In this document: piece after piece, positions 8,740 through 17,653 of the stretch
Layout: each line of letters opens with the position of its first letter
Numbering within the stretch: the stretch's first letter is position 1
NCBI RefSeq assembly: GCF_010120595.1
Contig: NZ_CP038020.1
Coordinates: forward strand, 1,798,001 to 1,862,000
DNA length: 64,000 nt
DNA from: Streptococcus thermophilus
GTDB lineage: Bacteria; Bacillota; Bacilli; Lactobacillales; Streptococcaceae
Direction: 5' to 3'
Program-made: the position numbers and the translations under genes
The notes under the pieces: model-generated
Database searches by the model: none
What the model saw: only the letters and a program-made list of their open reading frames with translations
What the model was told of the DNA's origin: nothing

Positions 8740-8845
8740 TTCAATGTTGTCTGTTTATAGATAAGAACTTTATCATCATAAGTTATCTCATAATAAAAAC
8801 ACCACAAGTTAGATTTTTTCTGTCTAACTTTTGGGGTGTAGTTCA
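8740..8845 (-). mobile_element. Degenerate IS3-family end remnant
   Basis: The stretch with CACCACAAGTTAGA and TCTAACTTTTGGGGTG closely resembles the right end of the IS remnant at 31817-31873, including a degraded copy of that element's orfA start (ATG AGA TAA CTT ATG). Only the terminal ~100 bp remain. Between 8611 and 9090 I see nothing else but AT-rich DNA. Confidence 0.55.
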
Positions 8846-9090
8846 AAATAAGCCTTTTTTTGGGGGGCTAAATTCAGTAAATTGTACTGTATTTCAATTC
8901 AAACTCTACCTTTTTTCGTAATACCTGGTTTTTTGTCTCATTTATCATTCTTTGATAAATGTCAGTAATACCAAGCACCTATTAGAGACTTTATTCGTTT
9001 CTCATCACTTATAACCTATTATTTCAGACCAAGGGTTAACAAAAATGAGTTTTCGGAGCTTATGTAATTGAGAAAAACAAATGTATTTAC

Positions 9091-9135
9091 TTTACTTTTT
9101 TGTAAGTTCATTTTATAATGTATATACAAAAGGAG
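9091..9135 (+). promoter_or_regulatory. Promoter and ribosome site of the AbrB/Doc toxin-antitoxin operon
   Basis: TATAAT at 9114-9119 with TTTACT at 9091-9096 (17-base spacing) and a strong AAAGGAG ending 8 bases before the antitoxin ATG. A small palindrome GTATATAC (9120-9127) overlaps the start region and could be the antitoxin's operator, since AbrB-type antitoxins usually repress their own promoter. Confidence 0.6.
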
Positions 9136-9142
9136 TAGAGCC

Positions 9143-9364
9143 ATGAATGTTATCTTAAGAAAAACAGGAAATAGTACGGTTATTACAATTCCACATCAAA
9201 TTAAAGAGACTCTTGGAGCAGAAATCGGAGAAGAAATCGAATTCATTACTTCAGGAAACAATGTCATCATTCGCAAAGCTGAGCCAAAATTTAATTTTGA
9301 TAAAGAACTAGAAAAAGCCATGAACCAATACGATGAACTTTTGAAAGAATTGGTGGATAAATGA
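9143..9364 (+). CDS. AbrB/MazE-like antitoxin
   Basis: A 73-residue protein. Residues 1-46 are a SpoVT/AbrB swapped-hairpin DNA-binding domain (VILRKTGNSTVITIPHQIKE, GEEIEFITSGNNVIIRKAEP). The C-terminal tail (FNFDKELEKAMNQYDELLKE) is the sort of flexible helix that wraps a partner toxin. The stop overlaps the toxin ATG by four bases (ATGA), so the pair is translationally coupled. It is expected to neutralise the Doc-type toxin and repress the shared promoter. Lies between two IS elements. Confidence 0.85.
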   Translation: MNVILRKTGNSTVITIPHQIKETLGAEIGEEIEFITSGNNVIIRKAEPKFNFDKELEKAMNQYDELLKELVDK

Positions 9365-9765
9365 GGTATCTGACCGTTGCAGATATTATCAAAATCAATG
9401 TTATGGTTATTGGCAAATATTCTCCAAAGGAACCCGTTGGAATAGCTGACCCTAATAGCTTGCAGATGATTGTTGAACAGCCAAAACAGGAGATTTTCGG
9501 CAAAGTTCTCTATCCGGATATTTACAGTAAGGCTGCTATTATTTGGATTAACTTGATTAAGAAACACCCTTTTTATAATGCTAATAAACGGACTGCTGTT
9601 CTTGCCTTACATATGTTTCTGGCAATGAATGGCTACCAATCTAGTCTTTCCTTACATGATGGACTTGAAAAAACAGTTGAAATTGCAACGTTTCAAGGAG
9701 ATTTTGATGAATTGAAAACAACCATTATCCATTTCCTAAAACAAGATGGAAATGTAACAAAATGA
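9361..9765 (+). CDS. Fic/Doc-family toxin
   Basis: A 134-residue single-domain Fic fold protein. The signature HPFYNANKRTAVLALHMFL carries the catalytic His and the NKR anion-binding loop. In P1 Doc the position after F-x is Asp (HxFxDANKR); here it is Asn. Doc proteins phosphorylate elongation factor Tu and stop translation. The N-terminus (YLTVADIIKINVMVIGKYSP) matches the Doc start. The Asn could lower activity or be family variation. The gene overlaps the antitoxin and is followed by its own terminator, so the module looks complete. Confidence 0.87.
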   Translation: MRYLTVADIIKINVMVIGKYSPKEPVGIADPNSLQMIVEQPKQEIFGKVLYPDIYSKAAIIWINLIKKHPFYNANKRTAVLALHMFLAMNGYQSSLSLHDGLEKTVEIATFQGDFDELKTTIIHFLKQDGNVTK

Positions 9766-9769
9766 CGAT

Positions 9770-9808
9770 AAAAAGTGGTTATCAACCTTTAGTTGACAAC
9801 CACTTTTT
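9770..9808 (+). terminator. Terminator of the toxin-antitoxin operon
   Basis: A 16-base stem (AAAAAGTGGTTATCAA at 9770-9785 against 9793-9808) with one mismatch and a 7-base loop, ending in TTTTT. Sits 5 bases after the toxin stop. Confidence 0.85.
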
Positions 9809-9816
9809 GTATTTCC

Positions 9817-11227
9817 GGCTCTTTGTCAACTGTAGTGGGTGACGAAAAGCTAACATCTAGAGAGGACCGGATAGGTCCTTTTTTTATGTATGTTCAGTGT
9901 GATGAAGACACGCTTCTTAAAGTTGATAAAGTTTCTAAAACCGAAGCCCAAACGTTTGATGTCTTTGATCAACTTATTAGTCGCTTCAAGTTTCGCATTT
10001 GAATAGTCCGTTTCTAGTGCGTTTTTGATGTATTGCTTGTGTCTAAGAAAAGTCCTAAAGACGGTTTGAAAATAATGATTGACCTTGCTCCTATTTTCCT
10101 CTATCAGTTCAAAGAACTCATCTACTCTCTTCTCCTGAAAGTGAAAAAGCAAAAGCTGATAAAGTGTATAGTAGTCAGTAAGCTCTTTTGAAAAGACTAG
10201 TGTCTTCGCAACGACTTCATGTGGTACTAAAGTTTGACGGAAAGTCTTTGAATAAAAAGAGTTGAGAGATAGTTTACGGCTGTCCTTTTGGAAGAGTCGC
10301 CAGTGATTTTTCAAGGCTCGATAGGGTAGCGACTTCTTATCGAATTGGTTCATAATTGCAATTCTTGTCTTTAAAAAGGCACGTCCAAGGTGCTGGATAA
10401 TGTGGAAACGATCAAGAACGATTTTTGCGTTTGGAAAGAGCTTGCGAGCCAGTGGAATATAAGCTCCAGACATATCCATCGTGATAAACTGTACCTGTTG
10501 TCGGACTTTCAGTGGATACTTCAAAAAGTAGTTTCGTATAGTGGTTTGGCGGCGATTATCAAGGATGGTTATGAGTTCGTTTGTCTTATAATTCTGCGCC
10601 ACAAAAGCCAATTCCCCTTTCTTGAACCCAAACTCATCCCAGGACATAACAGCAGGGAGTTTGTCATAATGTTCCTTGAAAGTAAACTGATCAAGCTTAC
10701 GATAGACAGTGGACGTCGACACGCGAAGTCTTCTTGCAATATCAGTTAGTGACACTTTCTCAGTTAGGAGTTGTGTAACTTTTTGTCGGACTAGATTGGA
10801 GATTTGGCAGTTTTTCTCAACGATAGATGTCTCAGCTACCGTTACTCTCCTACAATTTTTACACTGGAAACGACGTTTTTTCAGACGTAGTAGAGTTGGT
10901 GTTCCCGCTTGCTCGAGAAGAGGGATTTTAGAAGGCTTTTGAAAGTCGTACTTGATCATCTTTCCATGGCAATGAGGACATGATGGTGCAGGATAATCAA
11001 GTTTTGCTTGAATCTCGATATGAGTGTAAGTTTCAAAAACAAGTGAAATCTTGATATTTTGGTCTTTGATTCCGATTAATTCTGTGTTATTCTTAATAAG
11101 TCTCATAAGTTCTTCCTAATGATGGTTTGGTTGCTTTTCATTATAGTTCTTATGGGACTTTTTGTGTACACTCAAAAAGCTCTATAATCCCTACAGTAGT
11201 TTTACCCACTACAGAAATTATAGAGCC
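9817..11227 (-). mobile_element. ISL3-family insertion sequence (IS1193/IS1167 type)
   Basis: About 1.41 kb bounded by GGCTCT...CTGTAGTGGGT inverted repeats (9817 onward, and reverse-strand from 11227). It contains one full-length transposase gene. The right end has an additional internal palindrome (GCTCTATAAT facing ATTATAGAGC). The 8 bases outside each end do not match, so no target duplication is evident. Confidence 0.85.
9850..11106 (-). CDS. ISL3-family transposase
   Basis: A 418-residue, apparently intact transposase. The N-terminal zinc ribbon (CPHCHGKM with CKNC downstream) and a helix-turn-helix (SLTDIARRLRVSTSTVYRKL) precede the DDE core: MSWDEFGFKKG, ITMDMSGAYIPLARKLFPNA and the late acidic residue in NAKLEATNKLIKDIKRLGFG. 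The C-terminal FRNFINFKKRVFITLNI is typical of the family. It is the only element in this IS cluster whose transposase is unbroken, so it may still move. Confidence 0.92.
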   Translation of the reverse strand: MRLIKNNTELIGIKDQNIKISLVFETYTHIEIQAKLDYPAPSCPHCHGKMIKYDFQKPSKIPLLEQAGTPTLLRLKKRRFQCKNCRRVTVAETSIVEKNCQISNLVRQKVTQLLTEKVSLTDIARRLRVSTSTVYRKLDQFTFKEHYDKLPAVMSWDEFGFKKGELAFVAQNYKTNELITILDNRRQTTIRNYFLKYPLKVRQQVQFITMDMSGAYIPLARKLFPNAKIVLDRFHIIQHLGRAFLKTRIAIMNQFDKKSLPYRALKNHWRLFQKDSRKLSLNSFYSKTFRQTLVPHEVVAKTLVFSKELTDYYTLYQLLLFHFQEKRVDEFFELIEENRSKVNHYFQTVFRTFLRHKQYIKNALETDYSNAKLEATNKLIKDIKRLGFGFRNFINFKKRVFITLNIHKKRTYPVLSRC

Positions 11228-11397
11228 ACTATTCGTTGCTTGTCTTCCTTTAATTCTTCAATTGGAAAAAGTTCATCTAGTTTTTTAGATCCAATTCAAA
11301 TAAGCAAAGAAAAAAAGACAGCTCCAGTTTCGGAAAACTATCTCTTTTGAAGCTCTATCACATTTAACAGTTGGAATAATAACTTAGAAATAATTAG
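11228..11397. other. Intergenic remnant between ISL3 element and hypothetical gene
   Basis: A short readable minus-strand tail (SKKLDELFPIEELKEDKQRI ending VAL stop, within 11222-11290) looks like the last codons of some lost gene, with a stop just upstream in frame. No other structure. Confidence 0.35.
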
Positions 11398-11967
11398 TTA
11401 TTGTGCAGGTCTCAAAGTTGCTGCTACTGTTCTAATAGAACTTGGTGTAAGTTCATCTTGTCTTTCTTCATCTGTGACTACACGAGATTTTGGAAAGTTC
11501 TCGATAGGCTTTTCATGTTCTTGAGCTTGCTTTTTAGCTTGTTCAAGTCGTTGGTGTTGGGCTTCTGGGCCCCAGTCTTTTTCTGCAGCAATCTCAGAGA
11601 CCATAAAGGCACTATATCGATATGCCTCTGGAACAATCGACTGAATTTGTTCTTTAGTGAAGCGGTCTCCCTCACTATAATCAACGACATACCAAATTAG
11701 TCCGCCATTGCCATCTTCTCGTGCTGCAAGGAAGTGTTCACATCCAATAGGATTTGAGAGGTTGATCATAAAGAGTTCTTCAGACCATTCTTCAGTCATT
11801 ACAGCATCAATGAATGTTTTATATTCATCGTCCGAGGCAAAATTTAGATGCCCGTCCTTTTCAGCTTTTTGAGCTTCACATAATACCTCAAATCGTTCTT
11901 GGTATAGTGAGAAATTGTACTGCTTCAAAAAACTTGCTTGTTCCGTTGTTAAAATATTTTTCTTCAT
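11398..11967 (-). CDS. Hypothetical protein, acidic, possibly soluble
   Basis: A 189-residue protein, not recognised. It has no signal peptide or membrane helix. The N-terminal half is acidic and mixed alpha/beta (EQASFLKQYNFSLYQERFEV; SNPIGCEHFLAAREDGNGGL) and the C-terminal part is a charged helix rich in Gln, Lys and Glu (HQRLEQAKKQAQEHEKPIEN). It starts 12 bases after the stop of the truncated gene at 11980-12180, with a GAGG ribosome site between, so they were one operon. Small acidic proteins in such positions can be immunity or chaperone partners, but nothing in the sequence proves that. Confidence 0.6.
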   Translation of the reverse strand: MKKNILTTEQASFLKQYNFSLYQERFEVLCEAQKAEKDGHLNFASDDEYKTFIDAVMTEEWSEELFMINLSNPIGCEHFLAAREDGNGGLIWYVVDYSEGDRFTKEQIQSIVPEAYRYSAFMVSEIAAEKDWGPEAQHQRLEQAKKQAQEHEKPIENFPKSRVVTDEERQDELTPSSIRTVAATLRPAQ

Positions 11968-11979
11968 CGTGATTACCTC

Positions 11980-12180
11980 TTATTCTAAGTTAAATGTCAG
12001 TGTTACCTTGGTCAATGGGATGTGTTTAAGCCCCCAAGAGCCAGATTTCAGCAACACTTTGAACATACCAGCTACATTTCCTTCTGTATCTTGCCTAAAC
12101 TTTTCATCTCTGATTTCCGTAAGACCTTTAAACTCGTGAGAAATGCTACTAGCAATAGATGAACGCGTAGATTCCTTGAT
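11980..12180 (-). pseudogene. C-terminal fragment of a hypothetical protein, cut by IS copy B
   Basis: An open frame of about 66 codons enters from the IS861-like end and closes with TAA. It reads IKESTRSSIASSISHEFKGL, then EGNVAGMFKVLLKSGSWGLK and ends TLTFNLE. The 5' part is missing. It has the same orientation as the truncated gene at 8347-8610 and both breaks are at IS861-like ends, so they may be halves of one gene, although I cannot show this without an intact homologue. Confidence 0.55.
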
Positions 12181-12225
12181 TGAAAAGGCAATACTTTTCT
12201 GTGCAAAATTTATAAAGTGTTTTTG

Positions 12226-13042
12226 TTAAACGATTGCTCTTTTAGTCATGGGTGTTTGGTAATTAAGTGTGCTGTGGATGCGATGGTGATTCCACCAGTG
12301 GACATAATCCTTAGTTTTAAGGGTTAATTTTTCCAGAGAGCGGAAGTTTTCTTGGTTGATAAACTCCAGTTTGAAGGAGCGATAGGTACTCTCAGCTACC
12401 GCATTGTCATAAGGACAACCCGCTTGACTCAGCAAACGTGTGATGCCAAAGGCTTTTAACATCTCATCAATCAAGGCATTATCAAACTCCTTACCACGAT
12501 CAGAATGGAAGAGTTTGACCTTGGTCAGAGAGCGTAGGGAATGCTTTGAATGGCTTCTTTGACCAAGTCAGCAGTCTTGTGCCAACCAAAAGATAGGCCA
12601 ATAATTTCACGGTTGAAGAGGTCAATGATAAAGCAAACGTAAGCCCAACGATTGGCAACACGAACATAGGTTAAGTCCGTCACAAGGGTTTCCAATGGTT
12701 TTTGTTGGTTAAACTGTCTCTCTAAGAAATTCGGAACTGGTGCTTCATTCTTCCCTTTAGAATGCGGTTTGAAGGTAGCCTTCTGGTAAACAGAAACCCA
12801 ATTCAATCTCTTCATGATGCGACGAGTCCGACGGCGAGACAAGGTAATCCCTTGTGCTTCCAGACATTTCTTAATCTTCCTAGCGCCGTATCTGGACTTA
12901 CTGTCAAGAAAAATGCGCTTCACCATTTCCTAAAGTTGTACCTCAGATACTGGCACTACAGCTTTGTAGTAATAGCTAGAGCGAGGAATCTTCAACCAAC
13001 GACACATGGCTGAAATGCTGTATTTATCCTTGTTAGCAGTGA
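12226..13042 (-). pseudogene. IS861-like transposase OrfB, broken (copy B)
   Basis: IS3-family OrfB with a nonsense TAG just upstream of MVKRIFLDSK and a frameshift after AIQSIPYAL (near 12540). The catalytic parts are readable: TDLTYVRVANRWAYVCFIID and the C-terminal CPYDNAVAESTYRSFK. Not functional as written. Confidence 0.85.
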
Positions 13043-13333
13043 TTATTTCCCTTTTCGTGCCATAATCACTGCCGATTGCTTTAGAATGTCTAATTGCATT
13101 TCGAGCTCTTTATTTCGTTTTCTGAGTTCTATCAACTCACGTTGTTCACCTGTCAGATTATCGACAGTTTTAAAGGAACCAGTTATTCTTGCTTGTTTAA
13201 CCCACTTATCGAAGGTTGAGGGTGTTAAATCATATTCTTTGATCAGTTCACTGCGTTTTCTACCTGCATTGTGCAAGTCAACGATTTGTTGTTTGAAGTC
13301 ATCTGTGAAGTAACGGCGAATTTTTCTAGACAT
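13043..13333 (-). CDS. IS861-like transposase OrfA (copy B)
   Basis: A 96-residue helix-turn-helix OrfA identical to copy A but for Ala in HNAGRK. It carries the same helix-turn-helix and coiled-coil parts. An intact GGAG ribosome site is present. Alone it can bind the IS ends but not transpose. Confidence 0.9.
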   Translation of the reverse strand: MSRKIRRYFTDDFKQQIVDLHNAGRKRSELIKEYDLTPSTFDKWVKQARITGSFKTVDNLTGEQRELIELRKRNKELEMQLDILKQSAVIMARKGK

Positions 13334-13394
13334 ATCTGTTCTCCTCTTTTCTTTAGTGTAGAACAGATATGTCTAGTTTAGTGTAACCTATTCA

Positions 13395-14198
13395 ACCACT
13401 ATTTATAATGAAAAAGGTAATATAAAGGATATTGATACTAATACTTGAAGAGATATATACAATAAAAGCAAACCTACTTTCAAACAGGGAGCCTATATAT
13501 CCGCTATAGCAGCTTCTCTAGAAGGGGTTACTGCATTTATAACAGCAATAATTAAAAAAAAGCGCTTAGGGAAAACTATTAGTGAGTTTACAAAAGATGA
13601 TTGGCTTGATATCTCTAAAGATAGTGGAATTGGAGCTATTAAAGGAAGTACTCGAGGTGTTACCATCTATGCCCTAACAAATTACACAGCCACTCCTGTA
13701 GCAGTAGCAAGTTCATTGTGCACTGCTTCATTTGGTATCGCTGAAGAAGCATACAAATTCCGTAAAAACTTAATCACAAAAGAAGAATTTTTACTAAATT
13801 CGCAAATCTTATGTATTGAAGTATCAGTTAGTGCATTATCCTCAATGCTAGGACATGCTATAATTCCAATACCTATTTTAGGAGCGGTTATCGGAAATAC
13901 TATAGGAACTTTCCTATATGAAATCTCTAAAGATAATCTCACAATGAAAGAAAAATTACTAATGGAAGATTACTTAAAGGAGATACAAGAATGTGGCTAT
14001 TTTTTAGAGAATGAATTTGAATTACATAACCATCAACTTCAGAGAGAAATCAAGGCTTACTATAAACCTTTAGGAAAGGCATTTTCTCCTGACCATAGCA
14101 TCGCTTTTCAGGAATCTATAGAATTAGCAGTAAGTTGTGGTGTTGATGAGGTGGATATACTAAAAAATGAGGAGGAAATTGATAATTACTTCACCTAG
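13395..14198 (+). pseudogene. Glycine-rich membrane-associated hypothetical protein, 5'-truncated with a nonsense codon
   Basis: A continuous frame emerges from the IS copy B end and runs to 14198, with one TGA (DTNT-stop-RDIYNK, probably from TGG). It reads KQGAYISAIAASLEGVTAFI, then GIGAIKGSTRGVTIYALTNY, ALSSMLGHAIIPIPILGAVI and IGTFLYEISKDNLTMKEKLL. The glycine-spaced hydrophobic segments look like membrane-inserting hairpins; the C-terminal 70 residues are a charged helical domain. No family recognised. A shorter product could start at TTG 13716 but has no good ribosome site. The terminator at 14367 follows. Confidence 0.55.
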
Positions 14199-14366
14199 CT
14201 AAAAGTTCAACGAATTAGGGAGACATTAGGTAGCCTCATATTACCTTGATTAGTTTTTGCTATAACATTGTCAAATATGATGACAAAAAAATCCGTCCGC
14301 ACTTTTTTACGAGTAGGACGAATTAAATATGTTATACAAACCATCAGCTTTTTAACAATTCTACAT

Positions 14367-14396
14367 AAGGTAGTTGTTGATGCAACTACCTTTTTT
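14367..14396 (+). terminator. Intrinsic terminator on the plus strand
   Basis: A 10-base perfect stem (AAGGTAGTTG against CAACTACCTT, loop of 6) followed by TTTTTT. It ends transcription coming from the truncated gene at 13395-14198. Confidence 0.8.
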
Positions 14397-14473
14397 CTAT
14401 GCTGATTAGAACAAATTTGACATGGCTACAACTGCGATTATCTGATATAGAGTATTATATAAACTGATTCCTC

Positions 14474-17400
14474 CTACCCCTTATCCACAATTTTAATACG
14501 GCTACTGCCATCGTGCGACTTGATGATAACTAGTTGCTGAGCAATACCTTCTTTCATATCGTCCACGTGGCTGATGACACCGACCATGCGATTTTCACCG
14601 ATTTGTTCTAGGACAGAGATAGCCTTGGTGAGGGCTTCCTTATCAAGTGAACCGAAACCTTCGTCGATGAAGAGAGCTTCAACAACAGCACCCTTGCTGG
14701 TATTTTGCACCACTTCTGAGAGGGATAGGGCAATGGCCAGTGCAGCGATAAAGGTTTCACCACCAGACAAGGATTTAACGGAGCGTTCACTACCTGTCAG
14801 CTGGTCATAGACGTTGATATCCAAACCGAAGTGATCACGCGCCCTGCGTCCTTCCTCACTTAGAACAAAGGAATAGCGGTTATCCGTTAATAGTCCGATG
14901 TAGTTAGCATTGGCATAGTCCAAGATTTGTTGGAAATACTGACGGATAACGTAGACCTCAAGATTAAGACGACCAGTTAGAGCAGTATTTTCTCCCTTAA
15001 CCACCTTAACCAAATCACTGAGTTCTTGGTGGGCCTTAAAGGCCTCTTGGTTGCTGTCTTGAAGGGTTTTAGCCGCTTGGTAGGTAGCCGTCGCATCCTT
15101 AAGTCCCTTTTCCATGACAGAAAACTGAGCGAGCTGCCTATCATAGATTTCCTGACAATTCTGTACTGCTTGCGCTAGACTATCGAGATCTGGTTGTTCT
15201 TGATTTTGGAGAAGCTCTTGCCCCTTACGAATCTGCGCCTGTAATTCTTGTTTGAGCGTTGCATAGGTCGTTAATTTGGCCTGAAGCATAGGAATAGCTT
15301 GATTATTTACCTCAATAAGCCAGAGTTCGACCTGCTCTAAGTCATTGGCGAGGGCTCCTTCAGCCTTGAGACTTTGCTCTAATTCAGCAGATAATCGCTT
15401 AACATCTTGATTTACCTTATCTTTAGACTTAGTTATACTCTCAATCTGCCCCTTGATTCCTTTAATGTCGGCATGAAGTTGGTTGTAGGCTTCGCTATTT
15501 TCCTTGACTTGCTTATTGTAGAGGTTCAGCTCCTGATGAGCAAGGGAAATCCGTTCTTGATATACCTCAACAGACTCAAGTTCTGGATGACCTTCCTGCA
15601 AGTCCTCTAGGCGTTCTTGAGCTTGGTCAAGCACTGCCTTGGCCTCTTGATAGGTTTTAGCCAAATCTGTCGCTTTTTCTTGAGCCTTACCTAGCTCATC
15701 TTGATATCGGACATAATCTCTCTCTTCCCTATCATAACGTTTTTGTAACTCTTGATAATACTGCTCAACCTTCAGGAGTAGGGCTTGCCCACGGTCAGTT
15801 TCATAGTCTACCGAAAAATCAAAATCAAACCGTCCCTTAACGTGCTCTTCTAATTCTTGATAGTGCTTTTCAAGAGTTACCTTGACTTTAGCCACTTTGT
15901 CAAGCAAATCCTGACGTTTAGATGCAACTTCACTCAAGGTAGCCTGACGATTTGATAAAGTAGCGACTTGCTTTTCTTTTTGAGCTTGAAGCTTCTCCAC
16001 CTGATCCATGAGATTTTTCAAGGCCACTTCATCAGCCTGTGCTCCACCAATATTAGGGTGTTCCAGAGCACCACAAACCATACAAGGCTGCCCCTCCTCT
16101 AACTCTGCCTGCAGTTGGACGATCATGAGTTGACGGCGTGAAGCCAAAGTCCTTCTTAACTCCTCTTCCAATTCTTTGAGAATTTCTTGAGCTTGATCAA
16201 TATCGAAAGATAACATTTGATGACGTTTTTCGGTCTTTGTCAACTCCTGATTCAAGTCCTCTATTTCTTTCAGGTCCTGAGCCAGTTGATTCTCCACACT
16301 GTAGCCCACAATCTGGAGGAGTTTTTCGGCCTCATGTAAACTCTCTAAACTAAGACGATTAGCCTCCAAGTCAGACAAGGACTTGTTAAGCATCTCAATC
16401 TCTTTTCTAGCCTGCTGATAGGTTTCTTCCAACTGCTTGTAGTTAGTCATTGAACGTTTGATTTTCTCCTGTTCTTGGGCAAGACTCTGGGCATAGATAA
16501 TATCCTCTTTCCAAGTTTCAAGCTCCTCTTCTTTTTGAAGAAAATCCTTAGATTGAACTGCGAGTTCCTCTTTTTGAGCCTTAACATCCTCAAACGCCTG
16601 ACGCTTTTCACTTAATACTTCTTGAGCAATGTCAAGGTCCTGCTCTAATTGTACCAACTGTTTCTGATATTGCTTCAAGCTACTAATGGTTTCTTGTAAT
16701 CCTTGAGCGAACTGTAATTCCTCCAGATGTGCTTTTGCCTCTGCCTGTCCCTGAGCTCCCTCCTCAATTTCCATACGGTAACGCTCCTTGGCTTGCTCCA
16801 CTTCTTGAAAAATCTTTGCCATATCTTGGGCAGTTTGCAAACTCTTCTGCAGTTGTGCCAAATCCTCATGGGCATCCTTCAAGATGCTTTTTTGCTTCGT
16901 AACATTTTCTTGACGCTGAGATAAAAACTCTTCAAGACGTGTCAATTTTTCAGAGGCTGGCGTTTGCTCCAAGAGGGCTAATTCTTCCACAGACCAAACC
17001 TGACTGGCAAAATGGCCATCTAGCTGAGCCTGACGCTTTTCCATATCCTTATTACTCTGACGAAGACGCTCTTCCAAGCTCTTTTGAAAATGGTCAAAAA
17101 TACCCGTTCCAAAGATTTTCTTTAAAATTTGAGTCTTGGTCTTAGAATCTTCTTTCAAGAAACGGCTGAAATCATTTTGTGGAAGGAGAATAATCTGTTT
17201 GAACTGCTCAGCATTGAGCCCCAAAATCTGCTCAATCTGGTCACTCACTTCCTTGATCTTATCCCCAAGCTTTTCAATTTCCTGACCACCAATCTTATCC
17301 ACAATGACTAGAGAAGCCGTCGCCTTTTGCATGGTAGTGCCCCCACCCTGCTTGGCCCTCTCTTGCTGGAGAACTCGGTCAATGCGATAAAGGTGATTGC

Positions 17401-17653
17401 CTTGTTGGAAATAGAAAGTCACCTTGGTCAAATCATCCTCTGGACCAGCGAAAGTTGACCGCATCTCCTCAACATTACGATCACCACTGGTCGTAGCAAA
17501 CAAGGCTACCGTTATGGCATCAAAGAGAGTACTCTTACCAGCCCCTGTGTCCCCTCCAATCAAAAAGAGGGGAGCATGGTCAAACTGAGTGAAATTAATA
17601 ACTTCCTTACGATATGGTCCAAAATTGGTCAATTCTAACTGGACTGGTCTCAT
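14474..17653 (-). CDS. sbcC: Exonuclease SbcCD ATPase subunit SbcC
   Basis: A 1059-residue SMC/Rad50-like ATPase that works with SbcD to cut hairpins and protein-blocked DNA ends. The N-terminus carries Walker A (GGDTGAGKSTLFDAITVALF). Two very long coiled-coil arms flank a zinc hook (QPCMVCGALEHPN, CxxC, near the middle). The C-terminal lobe has the signature SLSGGETFIAALAIALSLSE and Walker B ALFIDEGFGSLD. The length is normal for the family. The start overlaps the sbcD stop by three bases (ATGA), so the two are translated together. No lesions seen. Confidence 0.95.
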   Translation of the reverse strand: MRPVQLELTNFGPYRKEVINFTQFDHAPLFLIGGDTGAGKSTLFDAITVALFATTSGDRNVEEMRSTFAGPEDDLTKVTFYFQQGNHLYRIDRVLQQERAKQGGGTTMQKATASLVIVDKIGGQEIEKLGDKIKEVSDQIEQILGLNAEQFKQIILLPQNDFSRFLKEDSKTKTQILKKIFGTGIFDHFQKSLEERLRQSNKDMEKRQAQLDGHFASQVWSVEELALLEQTPASEKLTRLEEFLSQRQENVTKQKSILKDAHEDLAQLQKSLQTAQDMAKIFQEVEQAKERYRMEIEEGAQGQAEAKAHLEELQFAQGLQETISSLKQYQKQLVQLEQDLDIAQEVLSEKRQAFEDVKAQKEELAVQSKDFLQKEEELETWKEDIIYAQSLAQEQEKIKRSMTNYKQLEETYQQARKEIEMLNKSLSDLEANRLSLESLHEAEKLLQIVGYSVENQLAQDLKEIEDLNQELTKTEKRHQMLSFDIDQAQEILKELEEELRRTLASRRQLMIVQLQAELEEGQPCMVCGALEHPNIGGAQADEVALKNLMDQVEKLQAQKEKQVATLSNRQATLSEVASKRQDLLDKVAKVKVTLEKHYQELEEHVKGRFDFDFSVDYETDRGQALLLKVEQYYQELQKRYDREERDYVRYQDELGKAQEKATDLAKTYQEAKAVLDQAQERLEDLQEGHPELESVEVYQERISLAHQELNLYNKQVKENSEAYNQLHADIKGIKGQIESITKSKDKVNQDVKRLSAELEQSLKAEGALANDLEQVELWLIEVNNQAIPMLQAKLTTYATLKQELQAQIRKGQELLQNQEQPDLDSLAQAVQNCQEIYDRQLAQFSVMEKGLKDATATYQAAKTLQDSNQEAFKAHQELSDLVKVVKGENTALTGRLNLEVYVIRQYFQQILDYANANYIGLLTDNRYSFVLSEEGRRARDHFGLDINVYDQLTGSERSVKSLSGGETFIAALAIALSLSEVVQNTSKGAVVEALFIDEGFGSLDKEALTKAISVLEQIGENRMVGVISHVDDMKEGIAQQLVIIKSHDGSSRIKIVDKG

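Larger units (their letters stand above)
12181..13394 (-). mobile_element. IS861-like insertion sequence, copy B
   Basis: About 1214 bp, near-identical to copy A in the same orientation, with ends TGAAAAGG and TGAATAGG (reverse strand). orfA is intact; orfB carries the nonsense TAG and the frameshift shared with copy A but lacks copy A's extra slip. The shared lesions show that the two copies came from one already-damaged element, presumably by duplication or by mobilisation in trans. Confidence 0.82.

Noticed and set aside
9817..11227. Target-site duplication for the ISL3 element
   Set aside because: The eight bases outside each end do not match.
13716..14198. 160-residue protein starting at TTG 13716
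   Set aside because: The same frame is readable 300 bases further upstream across a TGA, so this is the tail of a truncated gene, not an independent one.
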